Made by a program: the position numbers and the translations under genes. DNA of 64,000 nt from Pseudopyrenochaeta lycopersici (lineage: Eukaryota > Ascomycota > Dothideomycetes > Pleosporales > Pseudopyrenochaetaceae). The stretch lies in assembly GCA_003313425.1 (NCBI GenBank), contig NHZP01000021.1, positions 682,001-746,000 of the forward strand. The letters run 5' to 3'. This document shows positions 49,102-59,905 of this stretch, piece by piece. Position 1 is the stretch's first letter. Each line of letters opens with the position of its first letter. The notes under the pieces were generated by a model. It saw only the letters and a program-made list of their open reading frames with translations, made no database searches and was not told the DNA's origin.

Positions 49102-51366
49102 ATGGCACCTCGTAGAAAGCGCCAGCGCCTCTCCATCGATGGTGCAGAGATTGTTACCGCAACTGATAACGCCGAAACCACCCACGATTCCAAACCCGCA
49201 CCAAAAGATGCTGCCCGCCGACAGCTCTTCATCCGCGGACTCGCTCCAACGGTCACCACAGAAGCACTCACCGACTATTTCTCTGAATCGTACCCGATTA
49301 AGAATGCGCTCGTCGTTCTAGACAAGGAATCACGGGAATCAAAAGGCTACGGTTTCGTTACATTCGCCGATGCTGAGGACGCGCAAACAGCGAAGCAAGA
49401 ATTAAATGGCACAGAACTCCAGGGACGAAAAATAAGGATCGATATTGCTGAAGCTAGACAACGTGAGGGCGAGAAGGACACCGTCACGGCAGGCGCAAGG
49501 ATCAAGGCACAACGCGAGCAGCAGATTAAAGATGCGCAGACGCCGAAGCTCATAGTTAGGAACTTGCCATGGACCGTCAAAACGCCAGAGGACCTGCAGA
49601 AGCTTTTCAGGAGCTATGGAAAAGTCAACTTTGTCAATTTGCCTAAGAAGCCAAGCGGCGAACTGAGAGGCTTTGGCTTTGTCTCCCTCCGAGGCAAAAA
49701 GAACGCGGAGAAAGCGATACAAGAGCTCAATGGCAAGGAGGTTGATGAGAGGCCCATCGCCGTAGATTGGGCTGTGGATAGAGATACGTGGCAGGGGCTC
49801 CAGAAGGCTGAACAGGAGGGGGAAGACGAACAAGCTAAAACGGATGAAGATGAAGATATGGAAGATGCTGAGAGTTCTGTCGTCAGCTCGGATGAAGATA
49901 CGGATGTAGATGGTAGTGAGGACGAGGAAGATTCCGAAGACAGCAACACTGACTACGAGGACGTTTCAGACGAGGACGAGGAAGGCGGTATTGAGCTTGA
50001 GAATGAGGACCGACCCAAGCGAGAGGAATACACAATCTTTATCCGGAATCTCCCATTTACCGTCGATGACGAGCGTCTTATGGAGCACTTCAAGCAGTTC
50101 GGCGGCATCCGCTTCGCACGCGTTGTCGTTGACCGCGAGACCGAGCGGCCTAAAGGCACTGGTTTCGTATCGTTTTTCAACGAAGAGGATATGATCAACT
50201 GCCTAAAGGGCGTTCCGCGGGTAAAGCTACAAAAGAAGAATCTGGACAAGAAAGACGGATCTACAATCACCGTCACACACTCAGTCCTGGAAGATGCAGA
50301 TGCTGACCCAACTGGCAAGTATACCATCGATGGCCGCATCCTTCAACTCAGTCGTGCAGTGGATAAGAATGAAGCGACGCGCCTCACTGCAGAAGGTGCC
50401 GCATCACGCTTCAGCCGAGATAAGGACAAGCGTCGCTTATACCTTCTCTCCGAAGGAACAATCTCCTCTAACTCGCCTTTGTACCAACAACTCTCACCCT
50501 CTGAGATTAAGATGCGCGAAGAGAGCGCCGCTATGCGCCGCAAGCAGATTCAAGAAAACCCTTCCCTCCACTTATCCCTTACCCGTCTCTCTATCCGTAA
50601 CATCCCTCGTAGTATCACCTCGAAGGATCTAAAACAACTCGCTCGTAGCGCTGTTGTTGGATTCGCGGCAGACCTAAAATCTGGCAAACGTTCCAAGCTG
50701 TCCCGTGAAGAAGTTATTCGCGGCGGACAAGAAATGCTCGTTGCCGAGAAGATGCGGAAGAAGAAGGGCAAGGGTATTGTCAAGCAGGCTAAAGTTGTCT
50801 TCGAGACACCTGCCGGTAGTAAAGTCGCCGAAGATAGTGGTGCCGGAAGGAGTAGAGGCTATGGCTTCATAGAGTATTATACTCATCGAAACGCGTTGAT
50901 GGGATTGCGGTGGTTGAACGGACATGCAGTAGACTATAAAGTCAAAGGAGAGGTGCCGAAGAGTAAGAAGAAGGCTAAAGAGGCACTTGAAGATAAGAGG
51001 AAGCGCCTTATCGTTGAGTTTGCCATCGAAAACGCCAACGTAGTATCGCGACGTTCAGACCGCGAAGAAAAGGCCCGTGAGCCTCCGCAATCCAAGAGTG
51101 AGAATGAGGTTGGTGGGTCGAAATCGGATGCAGCCCGTGGCAAGAAGAGAAAACGTGATTCAAGCGTGGCATCTGGCGCTTCTGGTGCGTTGAAGCCTGG
51201 CAAGGGCAAGAGCGACGGAAAGAAAAGTCAGGGTTCGGCCGCGGAAGCGGATGCATCGGCCGACGCTGCTATGAAAGAAAAAGACAAGGGTAAACTGGCA
51301 CAGAGGACACGCATCATTGCAAAGAAGAGACAGGCCAGGAAAGCGAAGAGAGTGGGCAAAGCATGA
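49102..51366 (+). CDS. NOP4: Nucleolar RNA-binding protein NOP4/RBM28-like
   Basis: Nucleolar protein for 60S subunit biogenesis and 27S pre-rRNA processing. Single exon, 754 residues. Four RNA-recognition motifs are seen: RRM1 about 41-120 (RQLFIRGLAPTVT with SKGYGFVTF), RRM2 about 147-225 (PKLIVRNLPWTVK with LRGFGFVSL), RRM3 about 312-400 (YTIFIRNLPFTVD with PKGTGFVSF) and RRM4 about 495-645 (LTRLSIRNIPRSI with GRSRGYGFIEY, carrying a long insertion). A strongly acidic Asp/Glu run separates RRM2 and RRM3 and the C-terminus is Lys/Arg-rich, both usual for nucleolar proteins. Domain order and length match NOP4. Confidence 0.95.
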   Translation: MAPRRKRQRLSIDGAEIVTATDNAETTHDSKPAPKDAARRQLFIRGLAPTVTTEALTDYFSESYPIKNALVVLDKESRESKGYGFVTFADAEDAQTAKQELNGTELQGRKIRIDIAEARQREGEKDTVTAGARIKAQREQQIKDAQTPKLIVRNLPWTVKTPEDLQKLFRSYGKVNFVNLPKKPSGELRGFGFVSLRGKKNAEKAIQELNGKEVDERPIAVDWAVDRDTWQGLQKAEQEGEDEQAKTDEDEDMEDAESSVVSSDEDTDVDGSEDEEDSEDSNTDYEDVSDEDEEGGIELENEDRPKREEYTIFIRNLPFTVDDERLMEHFKQFGGIRFARVVVDRETERPKGTGFVSFFNEEDMINCLKGVPRVKLQKKNLDKKDGSTITVTHSVLEDADADPTGKYTIDGRILQLSRAVDKNEATRLTAEGAASRFSRDKDKRRLYLLSEGTISSNSPLYQQLSPSEIKMREESAAMRRKQIQENPSLHLSLTRLSIRNIPRSITSKDLKQLARSAVVGFAADLKSGKRSKLSREEVIRGGQEMLVAEKMRKKKGKGIVKQAKVVFETPAGSKVAEDSGAGRSRGYGFIEYYTHRNALMGLRWLNGHAVDYKVKGEVPKSKKKAKEALEDKRKRLIVEFAIENANVVSRRSDREEKAREPPQSKSENEVGGSKSDAARGKKRKRDSSVASGASGALKPGKGKSDGKKSQGSAAEADASADAAMKEKDKGKLAQRTRIIAKKRQARKAKRVGKA

Positions 51367-53699
51367 ATTCTCAGGTTCTTAGCATTCAGCGACGGCGTTC
51401 ATAGGATCCATGCAAGCTAAGGAAAAGTCCATGTTCTCCAATTACATTTCGTGTTCTTAAATCTACTCTATTTGGCCCACGGAGGCGCGGTTGACTGTGA
51501 TTGTCCCTAAAAAGATAAAAGGGCGACGAACTACGACAATAACTACAATGTGCTACTCCAAACCACAAACATTGTGCGTCTTGACCAAGTCACACCAGCT
51601 TTCCTCACACAACGTCATGCTGCGTTACAACTGGCTTCAGGGGATGCATTTGCGTTCTGGAAACTCAAAATTAGTCGCTGCAAGTATACATTGGCACGTG
51701 GGTTGAGCGCGCGTTATGACACATCACACTGCTATTTGAGAAAGTATACTATTTGTTTGAAACTATCACTTAAGTGTCACTAGCCATATGGATGCATTGA
51801 TTCGTGATCATAGACATCATGAAATATATGGAGTACATGTAAGTGGTGACTGTAAAGTTGTGCTTCAAGATTCACTCCATTTCTTTAGCGCCGAGCGGGT
51901 ATGCACATCAAGGACAGTGTTGCATAGCATGCTGTGCCCATCAAATCATCGGAAAGCGTAGGTGCCAACTTCGCTCGGGTTCAGATACAACCGTGGGTGC
52001 AGTCGACCCACTCTGCCGTTTTTGGATCCTCCCGTCAATGAGTAGACTGGAGTTACACGCCAAGCTACCTCGTCAATGGTTGTACAAGTGGATCAAGTAG
52101 CTCATTCATCGATTCAATGTTATTTTTGGTGTCACAACTAATCCTTGGGCATGTCTCAAGCCGGAATTTTGACGAGGCAGTTGCCCACAGAACTCGCCTT
52201 ATATTGCATGCATACATGCTCTGAAACCCTTAAATCGATTAGTCCATATAACAGCATCTGCTTAGGTTTCTGACTTTGGACATCGTTATTGCGCCAATCT
52301 AGGTTTTGTGTGGTCGTGCGTATAGAAAGATCTCGCCTCTATGAAATGCTAATTGGTTTTTCCATCTGGACATATATCCCGATTTACGGGTTTCCCTCGG
52401 TGAAAAGGCAGGTGTTACTTTGATATGCTGTGGTAGATATTTGTGCACAGGACCCATGAACGTGGTATACGCTTTCGGCTGTTAGAAACCGATGCCCCTT
52501 TACTAGTGAACAATCTAAACCTACCGATCACGGCTGAACATAAGCAAGTTAACAAGGAAACAACTTTCAGGCCCGAGTATGCGGGACAAGCTGTGTACCC
52601 GTGATTCTTGTACTGACTGGAGCAAGGCATGCATTAGGACGCAGACGAAAAGTTGGATGATCTTGAGAACGTAGCGAATTACACCTTTCCAAGTCCTAGT
52701 GACAGAACTGAATTGATCTAACATCATTTATTATGTTTTACCTGATCTTAGAGGGTATGGCGGATGTTAGGACAAAGTTGACCCTGTTACTCGCTCGTCA
52801 AGCAACGGCGGCCGGGTCAAAGTACAGTGCTGACAACATGTGATTAGCTTTTAAATAAGATTGATGAGCATGCCATTAATTCTACAAATTGTCTACCAAG
52901 CTCCTGGATGGTTAACATGGTTACTGAAGTTGATAATTGACCTGCAGGGACCAATAGCAAGTAACAAGGGTTGCACCAAGGCAACATGGCTGCTTTCTCT
53001 ACAGAATGTGCTACGGGGGAACACAAGCTCACAAAAGAAAGGACTGTTAAATTATGTAGCTCAAAGCTTAAATTCGACATACGTACTTCATTGTATAGTA
53101 TTGCTTGCCAAATTTGAGCCCTCGTTGACTTGCTCCCGGTCTAGATAGTGTTTGCCAAAGTATCAATGGGGAACCGAAGCCTAGTCCAAAAAAATTAACA
53201 ACAGTCAATATCAGGGCAAGGTATTTGAGTAAGCACAAGGGTGCTAGCCGGGTAAATGTGTGACAAAAAACCCTGTCAGGTACACAAACAAAGTTGCGTA
53301 CAACCTACATAGCTTTATTTTTGCTGCAAAGGCTCAAAAGACTTGAAGGATCTTCAAATAATGGGTGGTTTAGCGCATTCAAACGAATATCTGTGGAACA
53401 CAGACTTCCACAGCAGACTACAGGGCGTTTCCACGGAAGGAAATATAAGAGCGCAATAGACGTGCACAATGAGAGCTTTTTCAAATTTTCTCCCTATACT
53501 CTTTTGTGCTTATACACCCGAAGCCCCAAGGAACTAATAGTGGCATATATCCGCATTCATTGTGTCTTGTGTTCCTGGCCACGGAGTCTTACTCGTGTCG
53601 TCCGTTAATACAACCTTATGATGTTGACGTAGCTGACCTCTGACCCAGCTTCGAGGACTTGACTTGCGACTATTTCTTATAACGCCGGCAGCCAATGTT
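51367..53699. other. Long gene-poor interval
   Basis: 2.3 kb with slightly lower GC than the neighbouring genes and only frames below about 105 codons, none with a domain or signal peptide. I looked for transposon ends, long direct or inverted repeats and tRNA-like clover leaves and saw none. Decayed sequence is possible but not shown. Confidence 0.4.
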
Positions 53700-53939
53700 A
53701 TGTGCTATTACGAGCAGATCAATTTCCCATGTCAACACTCAGAGCGTCGTCTCATCCAACACTGTCATTTTGCGCGGAATGACCCAAACCATCAATGTTT
53801 CGGGGCATGGAATGTCAAGCGCGAATGGAATCAATACGCAGTCTTTTGCGACTTTTGCACAAATCAGCAAATACCAGCTATTCCCATAGAAAAGACTCGA
53901 GGCAGCCGATCGGTGGATGGTGTTGTTCGCAGAGCATGA
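53700..53939 (+). CDS. Mini Cys/His protein (79 aa), putative metal-binding
   Basis: Short single-exon protein starting MCYYEQINFPCQH. Ligand-like residues are C2, C11, H13, C22, C33, C50 and C53, giving C-x8-C-x-H-x8-C-x10-C-x16-C-x2-C, the same order as the protein at 29297-29560, including Phe before the final CxxC pair (AVFCDFC). A basic tail follows. The upstream ATG at 53664 would add 12 hydrophobic residues and is not favoured because the shared motif begins at Met-Cys. Function unknown; structural zinc binding is inferred from the pattern only. Confidence 0.55.
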   Translation: MCYYEQINFPCQHSERRLIQHCHFARNDPNHQCFGAWNVKREWNQYAVFCDFCTNQQIPAIPIEKTRGSRSVDGVVRRA

Positions 53940-54695
53940 TATCCTTCTGGAGCATTTGCTTAAAAGTAATGACTGAGTTAAATGAATGATGAGATCTTTC
54001 ATATTCGGTCTTGTTGGTTGGTTATGACCCTAGCCCTCAACATATAAGCCTGATGTCTCAGACAATATGACACGAATCATTGTTTACCTGCCTATATCAA
54101 GTGCTGGCAGTCCATTGTAGATGGTGAATCTTCTGACATCTACAGCCTAGATCCTGAAGTTCTCGAGAAGTTCATCAGGTATAGATTTTGGGAAAACTAC
54201 CTTATCACATTGACCACTGGGCCAAGTTGTGAGTTGAAGAAACTTTGGCGTAGAATTATTAAGAACTAAGGCTGCGAAGTTGTTCTCAGGTCTACAGCAG
54301 CTTAGGCATATTTGAAGACCATAAACAGAAAAACCTCGTGCTTTGGCGTCATGACGGTTGCAATAACTCCGTTGCTCGTGGCAACGTTATATCAGTCTTT
54401 GTTTTACGGGTGGCAGCGACCAGGACGTGCTACATGATCCTGAACATAAACAAGCGCGGACAAACGAGAACGGTCACATGGGATGAGGACAGTCACAAGA
54501 TCGTGTAATTAGAGGATTGAATTGATATGACATATTCCTTGAAATCTGTGCCAATGTATGAAGGTAAATATCTCTCCAGAAGCGTGTTGAGGCTTTCGAG
54601 AGCGGCAGAAGAACATGTGGTTGTCCAAATTGACCGAAATGGATTTCACGTGATACCGACAGACTGTGGCGAAAACCGTTGCCGATGAGAATCAC
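53940..54695. other. Intergenic region, nothing recognised
   Basis: 3' flanks of the mini protein and the DAP1-like gene. No supported open frame or repeat. Confidence 0.4.
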
Positions 54696-55266
54696 TCAAA
54701 GATTCGACGCACTATCCGACTGCAATCGGCCAACAATATTGTATCTTTTACTAAAGAAGGTGTGCCAGTCATTTAAGACCTGCGTTTCCTTTTCGGAAAG
54801 TTGAGAGTAATCCGATATACAGTCTTCCGGCTTGAGAGAGGACATTCCCAGAGCACGGTTTGGCTCCTTGCCAGCGAAAACTAATTGTTTACTTAGCCAA
54901 ATCTATATGCGTCAGCAGTTATGGACCCTTGACTGACCGTGGTAGCCCTTTCCAGGTGCATATGTCTCCTTTCCACTCACGTCGAAGACGTCTCCCTAGG
55001 CAGCCTGTAAGTGGCGTGCTCGTGCAAAACCGCCAGTCAACCGATTAAGCCACCCACCTTGATAGCTACCAAAGTTGGATAGTCTGCATTCGTGCCTGTC
55101 GGTAATGTCAGTCACGAGTTCTGGTCCAACATGCTTAATTGAGGGGCATACCGTCACATTTTGCGAGATATTCACGGTCGATGGGATCGTCCTTCGGTGG
55201 GTTTAATGCCACGGTCTCTTTCGGTGCGAATCTCTCCTTCTTGGGTTGATCTGTAGCGTCAGACAT
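54696..55266 (-). CDS. DAP1: DAP1/MAPR-like cytochrome b5-fold haem-binding protein
   Basis: Membrane-associated progesterone receptor family protein that binds haem and supports cytochrome P450 enzymes such as Erg11/CYP51 in sterol synthesis. Four exons (55152-55266, 55058-55095, 54938-54995, 54696-54880) give 131 residues, all in phase. The start MSDATDQPKKERFAPKE, then LNPPKDDPIDREYLAKCDG, is the conserved fungal N-terminus. The haem-binding core follows: YPTLVAIKGDVFDVSG, YAPGKGYHVFAGKEPNRALG (with the Tyr/His region used for haem), SSLKPEDC and TFFSKRYNIVG. There is no obvious N-terminal membrane helix, as in many fungal short forms. Confidence 0.92.
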
Positions 55267-55779
55267 GGTGGATGTTTGGCAGTGGTTGGTAGGTGAGAGA
55301 TGAAATGGCTGCCCAACGGTATGAAACGGAAGTCGTGATGCTAATCTCGGCAGGTGGGGTGACGCCACACCACTAGCCACTGCCGATACATACCCACTTT
55401 GCTTATGACACCATCACTCACCAATCATGGCCGTCGTTACCAAACGGGACAAATCAAACGGCTTGCAACTGCACAAATCGTTCTAGAAATCCGCTCAGAT
55501 CTAAGCATAAACAATAATAATGCGCCGTTGTGGCCTGGAAAGATGCCACTTACTCTGCCCTTAAGTCGGCGACTTTATTCTAAGGAAAATAGAGCAAATC
55601 TAAATTCCTCAAGAAAGCTATATCTGGACCAGCTTTATGTACTTGTGACTCCTCAAGCGCATGAGCAATGAATATTCGCATTCAAGAAGAACCTGATTTT
55701 ACTACTCTTGCTACTAATTGACTTAACATGTGCTAGCCCATTACCATTCATGTCCATTTTGTCGCGATGTACTCGAGCA
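55267..55779. other. Intergenic region between DAP1-like and agmatinase-family genes
   Basis: Promoter of the DAP1-like gene and 3' flank of the agmatinase-family gene. Small frames only. Confidence 0.4.
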
Positions 55780-57633
55780 TCATTCTGCTACCCGGATCGG
55801 GTTGTTTACCATTAGTCCAAGAAGAGAAAGGACTACTTCTGCTGCGGCTAAGACTGTGGTCTCACCAGAATTATCATAGGCTGGCGCAACTTCCACTGAC
55901 GAGCAATACCGTGATTAGTGAATTTTTGATGACGGCAAACATGCTTCGAGACTGGTAATATCACTCACCGACATCGGCACCGATCAATTCTAGTCCCTCA
56001 AGGCCATCAAGGATTGATAATAGCTCGCGCGTCGTCCATCCTCCTACCTCTGCGGTGCCCGTGGCTGCAGTGCTTATGTCAGCTGTGTCGCTACGAACGA
56101 TAGCTCCCTCTCCTTTTCGATCTTGTGCTTCGATATATGTAGTGCCACAAGAGGACGCTAATGACACCGTAAAACAGGTGAAATGGGATTGGCTAATCAC
56201 TCACCAGGTGCGAAAGCAGGGTCTAAAACATCGATATCGACGCTGATATACACCTTCGTTCCGGCAACTCTTGTCTTTAGGTGTTCAATGACTCCTGAGA
56301 CACCATGACGATCGATGTCTCTGGCTGTGATTATCTCGAAGCCACACCGCCGATCATTTCTTAAGTCACCTTTTGGTCGAACCATTGGCCCTCGTATCCC
56401 AGCGTGGATGGAAGTGTTGCGAATCAAGCCTTCTTCATGCGCTATGTGCAAGAATGTACCATGGTTGACCCCCCTAGCAAAGAACTACTCAACAAATCAT
56501 ATATCGATTTGGCTTACTGGACGAAAACTTACGCATAGTGAGAGATACCACCTCCTTGGACGTGTTAGAATCCGATGTTTTGTTGTGTGCATGCACTTAC
56601 CCAATACTTTAGGATCCCATGTATCTGAGTCAAAGTGTCAGTAACTGTATGCTCTTCAGCGATTTTTAATTTACCCAGGTGACTATCAAAGTGGATTACA
56701 CTGACTGGGCCCCAGTGCAGATAGGTTGATCGCAGCGCTGACAGAGTTGTAGTATGGTCACCGCCCAGAGTCACAATTCTGGGAGTGTTGCCCTCGCTCA
56801 AATTAGTGCTCCTAGACGACACAATCTGCTCAAAAACATTAGAAAAAATCAACTCGTCCGGTTGGTTTAATTGAATTCACACAAACATGCACTGACCTCA
56901 TGAGCTTTATCCAGCTGCTTCAGAGCTGCAGTGTTATCCTGTTGTCAACGGATCAGCAGAGTGGTTTACAATGTTCACGAGGAAATGTCTACCAGGTATG
57001 TTAACGGAGCGTCGCCACAATCAATGATTTTGGCCCAGTCGCGTAGCACATTGTGACCTAAAGGACCATTAGTGAACATTTTCACGTATCGGAAAATGCC
57101 AAAAAGCAACATAAGTAATCTTTGATACTTGGAGAGCTATGCCACTAAAAATCCGCGGCATGTTAGTTGATATGAAGCTTTTTATCAAATTATACTTACC
57201 TGTGTAAATACTCCAACTTGCGGATGACGATATTCTCCGCGATCCTTGTCTTATCCCGCTTGGACCAAAACGAGCCCCAGGCCGTGCGGTAACAGCCTAC
57301 TGATAAATTAACTCACGTTGCAAGGACAAGTCTCTCGCCTATAACCGAGGCATGGGGCACTGGACATACAGTATCAAATGGTGCACCTAAGATCGCAATG
57401 TCAAAAGGTTCAACCTCTTCGCCCTTGGGAGCCAAGCAATGTACGTATGGCAAATTTGCGTATGTCGTCAATCCGGCAAACTTCCCTTGAGAGATGTCAG
57501 GCTGGTTGTACCCTCCTAAGATTGTTTGTTCAGTTGAGTAACCAGACACTGGGGGAAAGACAATTTCGCGTGCCTCTGTAAGGACTCGGAGGAAAAGAAA
57601 GGCTGAGAATGCAAAGTTGCGTGCCATTGTCAT
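55780..57633 (-). CDS. Agmatinase-family ureohydrolase with N-terminal signal sequence
   Basis: Mn2+-dependent hydrolase of the arginase/agmatinase fold, expected to cleave a guanidino compound to urea and an amine. Ten exons (57370-57633, 57200-57296, 56993-57057, 56897-56938, 56675-56825, 56601-56624, 56533-56554, 56205-56473, 55969-56064, 55780-55895) give 381 residues; two exons are only 24 and 22 nt. Metal-binding motifs are complete: [18 protein letters not shown] (split by an intron; Ser replaces the usual Ala of DAHLD) and [13 protein letters not shown]. Other signatures are [43 protein letters not shown] and [12 protein letters not shown]. The first 22 residues ([18 protein letters not shown]) look like a signal peptide, so it may be vacuolar or secreted. 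The substrate is not proven to be agmatine. The start may be 57633 or 57627. Confidence 0.92.
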
Positions 57634-57890
57634 GGTTTGACGGGGAGTTGGAAAGATTGGACTTCGAAAGTCGATGCGAACATAAAAGGCAATGCTGATG
57701 ACATGCTAATCTCGCCGGTGGCAGCGCTAGCTTACAACCGGCAGGTTTAACCGACAAGTACCCCTCTCACGCCCTTCAGTTTTCTGCACTGGATGCTAGT
57801 CTCCTTTCCGATCGGGCACGAATGTTAAAGATAACATAATCGAAGCCCGAGACATCCAGATTACCTCCACCTCAAGCTGAATTCGTTCCG

Positions 57891-58535
57891 CTACTCCAGC
57901 ACCGCAAGTCCTGCCGCCCCCTCCGTTCCATCCTTCGGACCCAGGTACAAGATATCATGCAAACACTGCCTCCAGCCAAGCGCTTCCTCTTCACCCCCCA
58001 GACGCTCGTGTATTGGGATGCTTTCTTGACGCCACCAATATTGAACTTTTACTAGTAAGCCTTCTTGCTGTGATCCTTCATCCCACAAGTCGACGCGCAT
58101 GCCGATCCAATTCTCTTCTTTGGCTTTCTGTTTCATTTCCTTTACAGTCAAGCTGACAGGGGCGGTGACTTCATCGCTGCTGAAATCGTATTCAGAAGAC
58201 TGCATGGGACGAATCGTATACACGCCCCTCCTATATTTTTCCTGTTCATCGCCTTTCGCCACAGGTTTTGGCGTATCCGGGGTTCTCGTAGCGGTAGCAG
58301 GAAAGGAAGAATCCTCAATAGGTATGAATCCTTGTTGTGCATCCTTGAGATATTGTACAATTCCTTCGCGTGTGGTGGCCGCGTAGGAAGGTGTTGGTCG
58401 GCATATTTGTATGCATGATGGAGAAAAGAAGAGGCCTTTGTGATCAATATCTGCTGTGTGACGGTATGCATGATAAAGTTGTTTGATGTGATCTATTAAA
58501 TCCTCTGAAAATTTATTGGCCTCTTGATCCGCCAT
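57891..58535 (-). CDS. NTF2/SnoaL-like fold protein of unknown function
   Basis: Single exon, 214 residues. The beginning (FSEDLIDHIKQLYHAYRHTADIDHKGLFFSPSC) is the helix-then-strand start typical of SnoaL-like/NTF2-like small fungal proteins, and the end has two long strands (WIGMRVDLWDEG, GLLVKVQYWWRQESIPI) with HDILYLGPKDG. The assignment rests on this pattern and is moderate. Catalytic residues cannot be named. It lies between the agmatinase-family and RidA-family genes on the same strand. Confidence 0.7.
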   Translation of the reverse strand: MADQEANKFSEDLIDHIKQLYHAYRHTADIDHKGLFFSPSCIQICRPTPSYAATTREGIVQYLKDAQQGFIPIEDSSFPATATRTPDTPKPVAKGDEQEKYRRGVYTIRPMQSSEYDFSSDEVTAPVSLTVKEMKQKAKEENWIGMRVDLWDEGSQQEGLLVKVQYWWRQESIPIHERLGGEEEALGWRQCLHDILYLGPKDGTEGAAGLAVLE

Positions 58536-58928
58536 GGCGAAGTCGTAGCCAGTACGCTCACAAGCGTCTTACATCTGACTTTTATCGCAGCTTTTAGTGA
58601 GTCATACCCCGGGTTATAAAACTAAGTCCATCAAGTGTTTGTAGTGTTGCGTTGTTGAGTTGCTATCCCACCAATCACGACAATTCCACCCAGGGATATG
58701 CTGAGTCGCAGTAAACATCCTGCAAGTAAGCACCGATCAGTCAGCAAATGCATGGATATTTCTTTTCAGGTGCGATGAATTGATAGGAGTAGAATCGAAG
58801 AACAAGTTTATTGGTAGGGTAGAAACCAGTGTCGGTTGCCAAAAGGACCATTACTAATTTCCCTTAAGCCTTAAAGACCATGACACAGTGAACCTGTGAA
58901 GCCGTTGTACTTACATTGACCAACTCGA
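58536..58928. other. Intergenic region between NTF2-like and RidA genes
   Basis: Short spacer with promoter of the NTF2-like gene and 3' flank of the RidA gene. Nothing else seen. Confidence 0.4.
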
Positions 58929-59378
58929 TCAGGTGCTAACCAACGCCGATACTTCGACCTCGTACAAGAGCTTTTTATTTGCTAAACTCGCAACTCCAAC
59001 TACTGTATCAGGTGGTCTATGCCCGTCCGCCTCATTATCCATGAAATCTATCCACACGTTTCCCCAGCCCCTATCAACCACGTCCAAGGCATCCAACTCT
59101 GGGTTCCCAGATTCCTTTACAATGTAGTGCCTCACGTGAATAATGTCCCTTGGAGTCGCACCAGCTGCCTTGAGGCAGTTATGTACAGCTTCGTAGGCGC
59201 CTTTGGCTTGCTTTTGAATATCTGAAGATATGGTTCCATCGTTTTGGAGGCCAGTTTGACCAGCAAGAGTAATAAGCTTGGAGGATGGTACTATAGGGGT
59301 GATGCAGACTTGATCATAGGTTGGATGTGGCTTTGGAACCGATGGAGGGTTAAAGGTACGTGGTTTGCTCGATGCCAT
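58929..59378 (-). CDS. RidA (YjgF/YER057c/UK114) family protein
   Basis: Small enamine/imine deaminase family. Single exon, 149 residues. Landmarks: ITLAGQTGLQNDGTIS, then DIQKQAKGAYEAVHNCLKAAGATPRDIIHVRHYIV and PDTVVGVASLANKKLLYEVEVSALV, the full chorismate-mutase-like fold. The position that in canonical RidA carries the substrate-binding Arg (PxR motif before the final strands) reads PPDTVVGV here, so this may belong to a divergent subgroup without the classic deaminase residue. A RidA protein beside an amine-metabolism enzyme (agmatinase family) fits removal of reactive imines, but that link is inference. Confidence 0.9.
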   Translation of the reverse strand: MASSKPRTFNPPSVPKPHPTYDQVCITPIVPSSKLITLAGQTGLQNDGTISSDIQKQAKGAYEAVHNCLKAAGATPRDIIHVRHYIVKESGNPELDALDVVDRGWGNVWIDFMDNEADGHRPPDTVVGVASLANKKLLYEVEVSALVST

Positions 59379-59735
59379 GATGAGGGGCAGACGGTATGTG
59401 AGTGTTTCCCAAAAAAACAGATATTCGGCTGAAAGAGGTCTTTTTCAGTTATATAAGACGACGCGATGACTTCTCATCCCATGTACAAGTCAGGTTGCGA
59501 TGTAAGGCATGAGGGGTAATTGCCGCGTACACTTACTCCTTCTGGGTTTCCGCGGCTTCGAGCCAGGCAGCAATCCACGTGACCAAAACCATGCCAAGAA
59601 ATTGCATGCTATCGTGTTGCAGCAACAGGGTCAGTTAAACAAGATTAAGCAAGGCAAACGCGTTCTGATGAGGTTTAAAAGTCATTCTACTAAAACAATA
59701 TAACCTATTAGGAAAAGTTAGCGTAGTTGTAAAGC

Positions 59736-59905
59736 GGAGCCTTGCAACATCCTATATATCAGTTGCAACGCCTGGTATCAACAAGACTGTCGATAACATT
59801 CTACAGTACAAGTCTCCGATATGCCAAAAGCCAAAGTACCTAGGATATTGACAGTCCTATGGATAGCAGGTCTTGCAGCTGATATATAGGGCGTTGCAAG
59901 ACTCC
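59736..59905. repeat. Inverted-repeat element (about 170 bp), possible MITE or transposon relic
   Basis: Left arm at 59736-59768 and right arm at 59873-59905 are inverted copies about 33 bases long. The left contains CTTGCAACATCCTATATATC; the reverse complement of the right contains CTTGCAACGCCCTATATATC. The four differences I counted are all C/T or G/A transitions, the kind RIP or cytosine deamination produces. No clear target-site duplication was found, so the outer ends are uncertain. The inner 100 bases have no coding content. Confidence 0.55.

Noticed and set aside
52861..53148. 95-codon hydrophobic plus frame
   Set aside because: No conserved pattern, poor start context and no upstream signal; likely chance.
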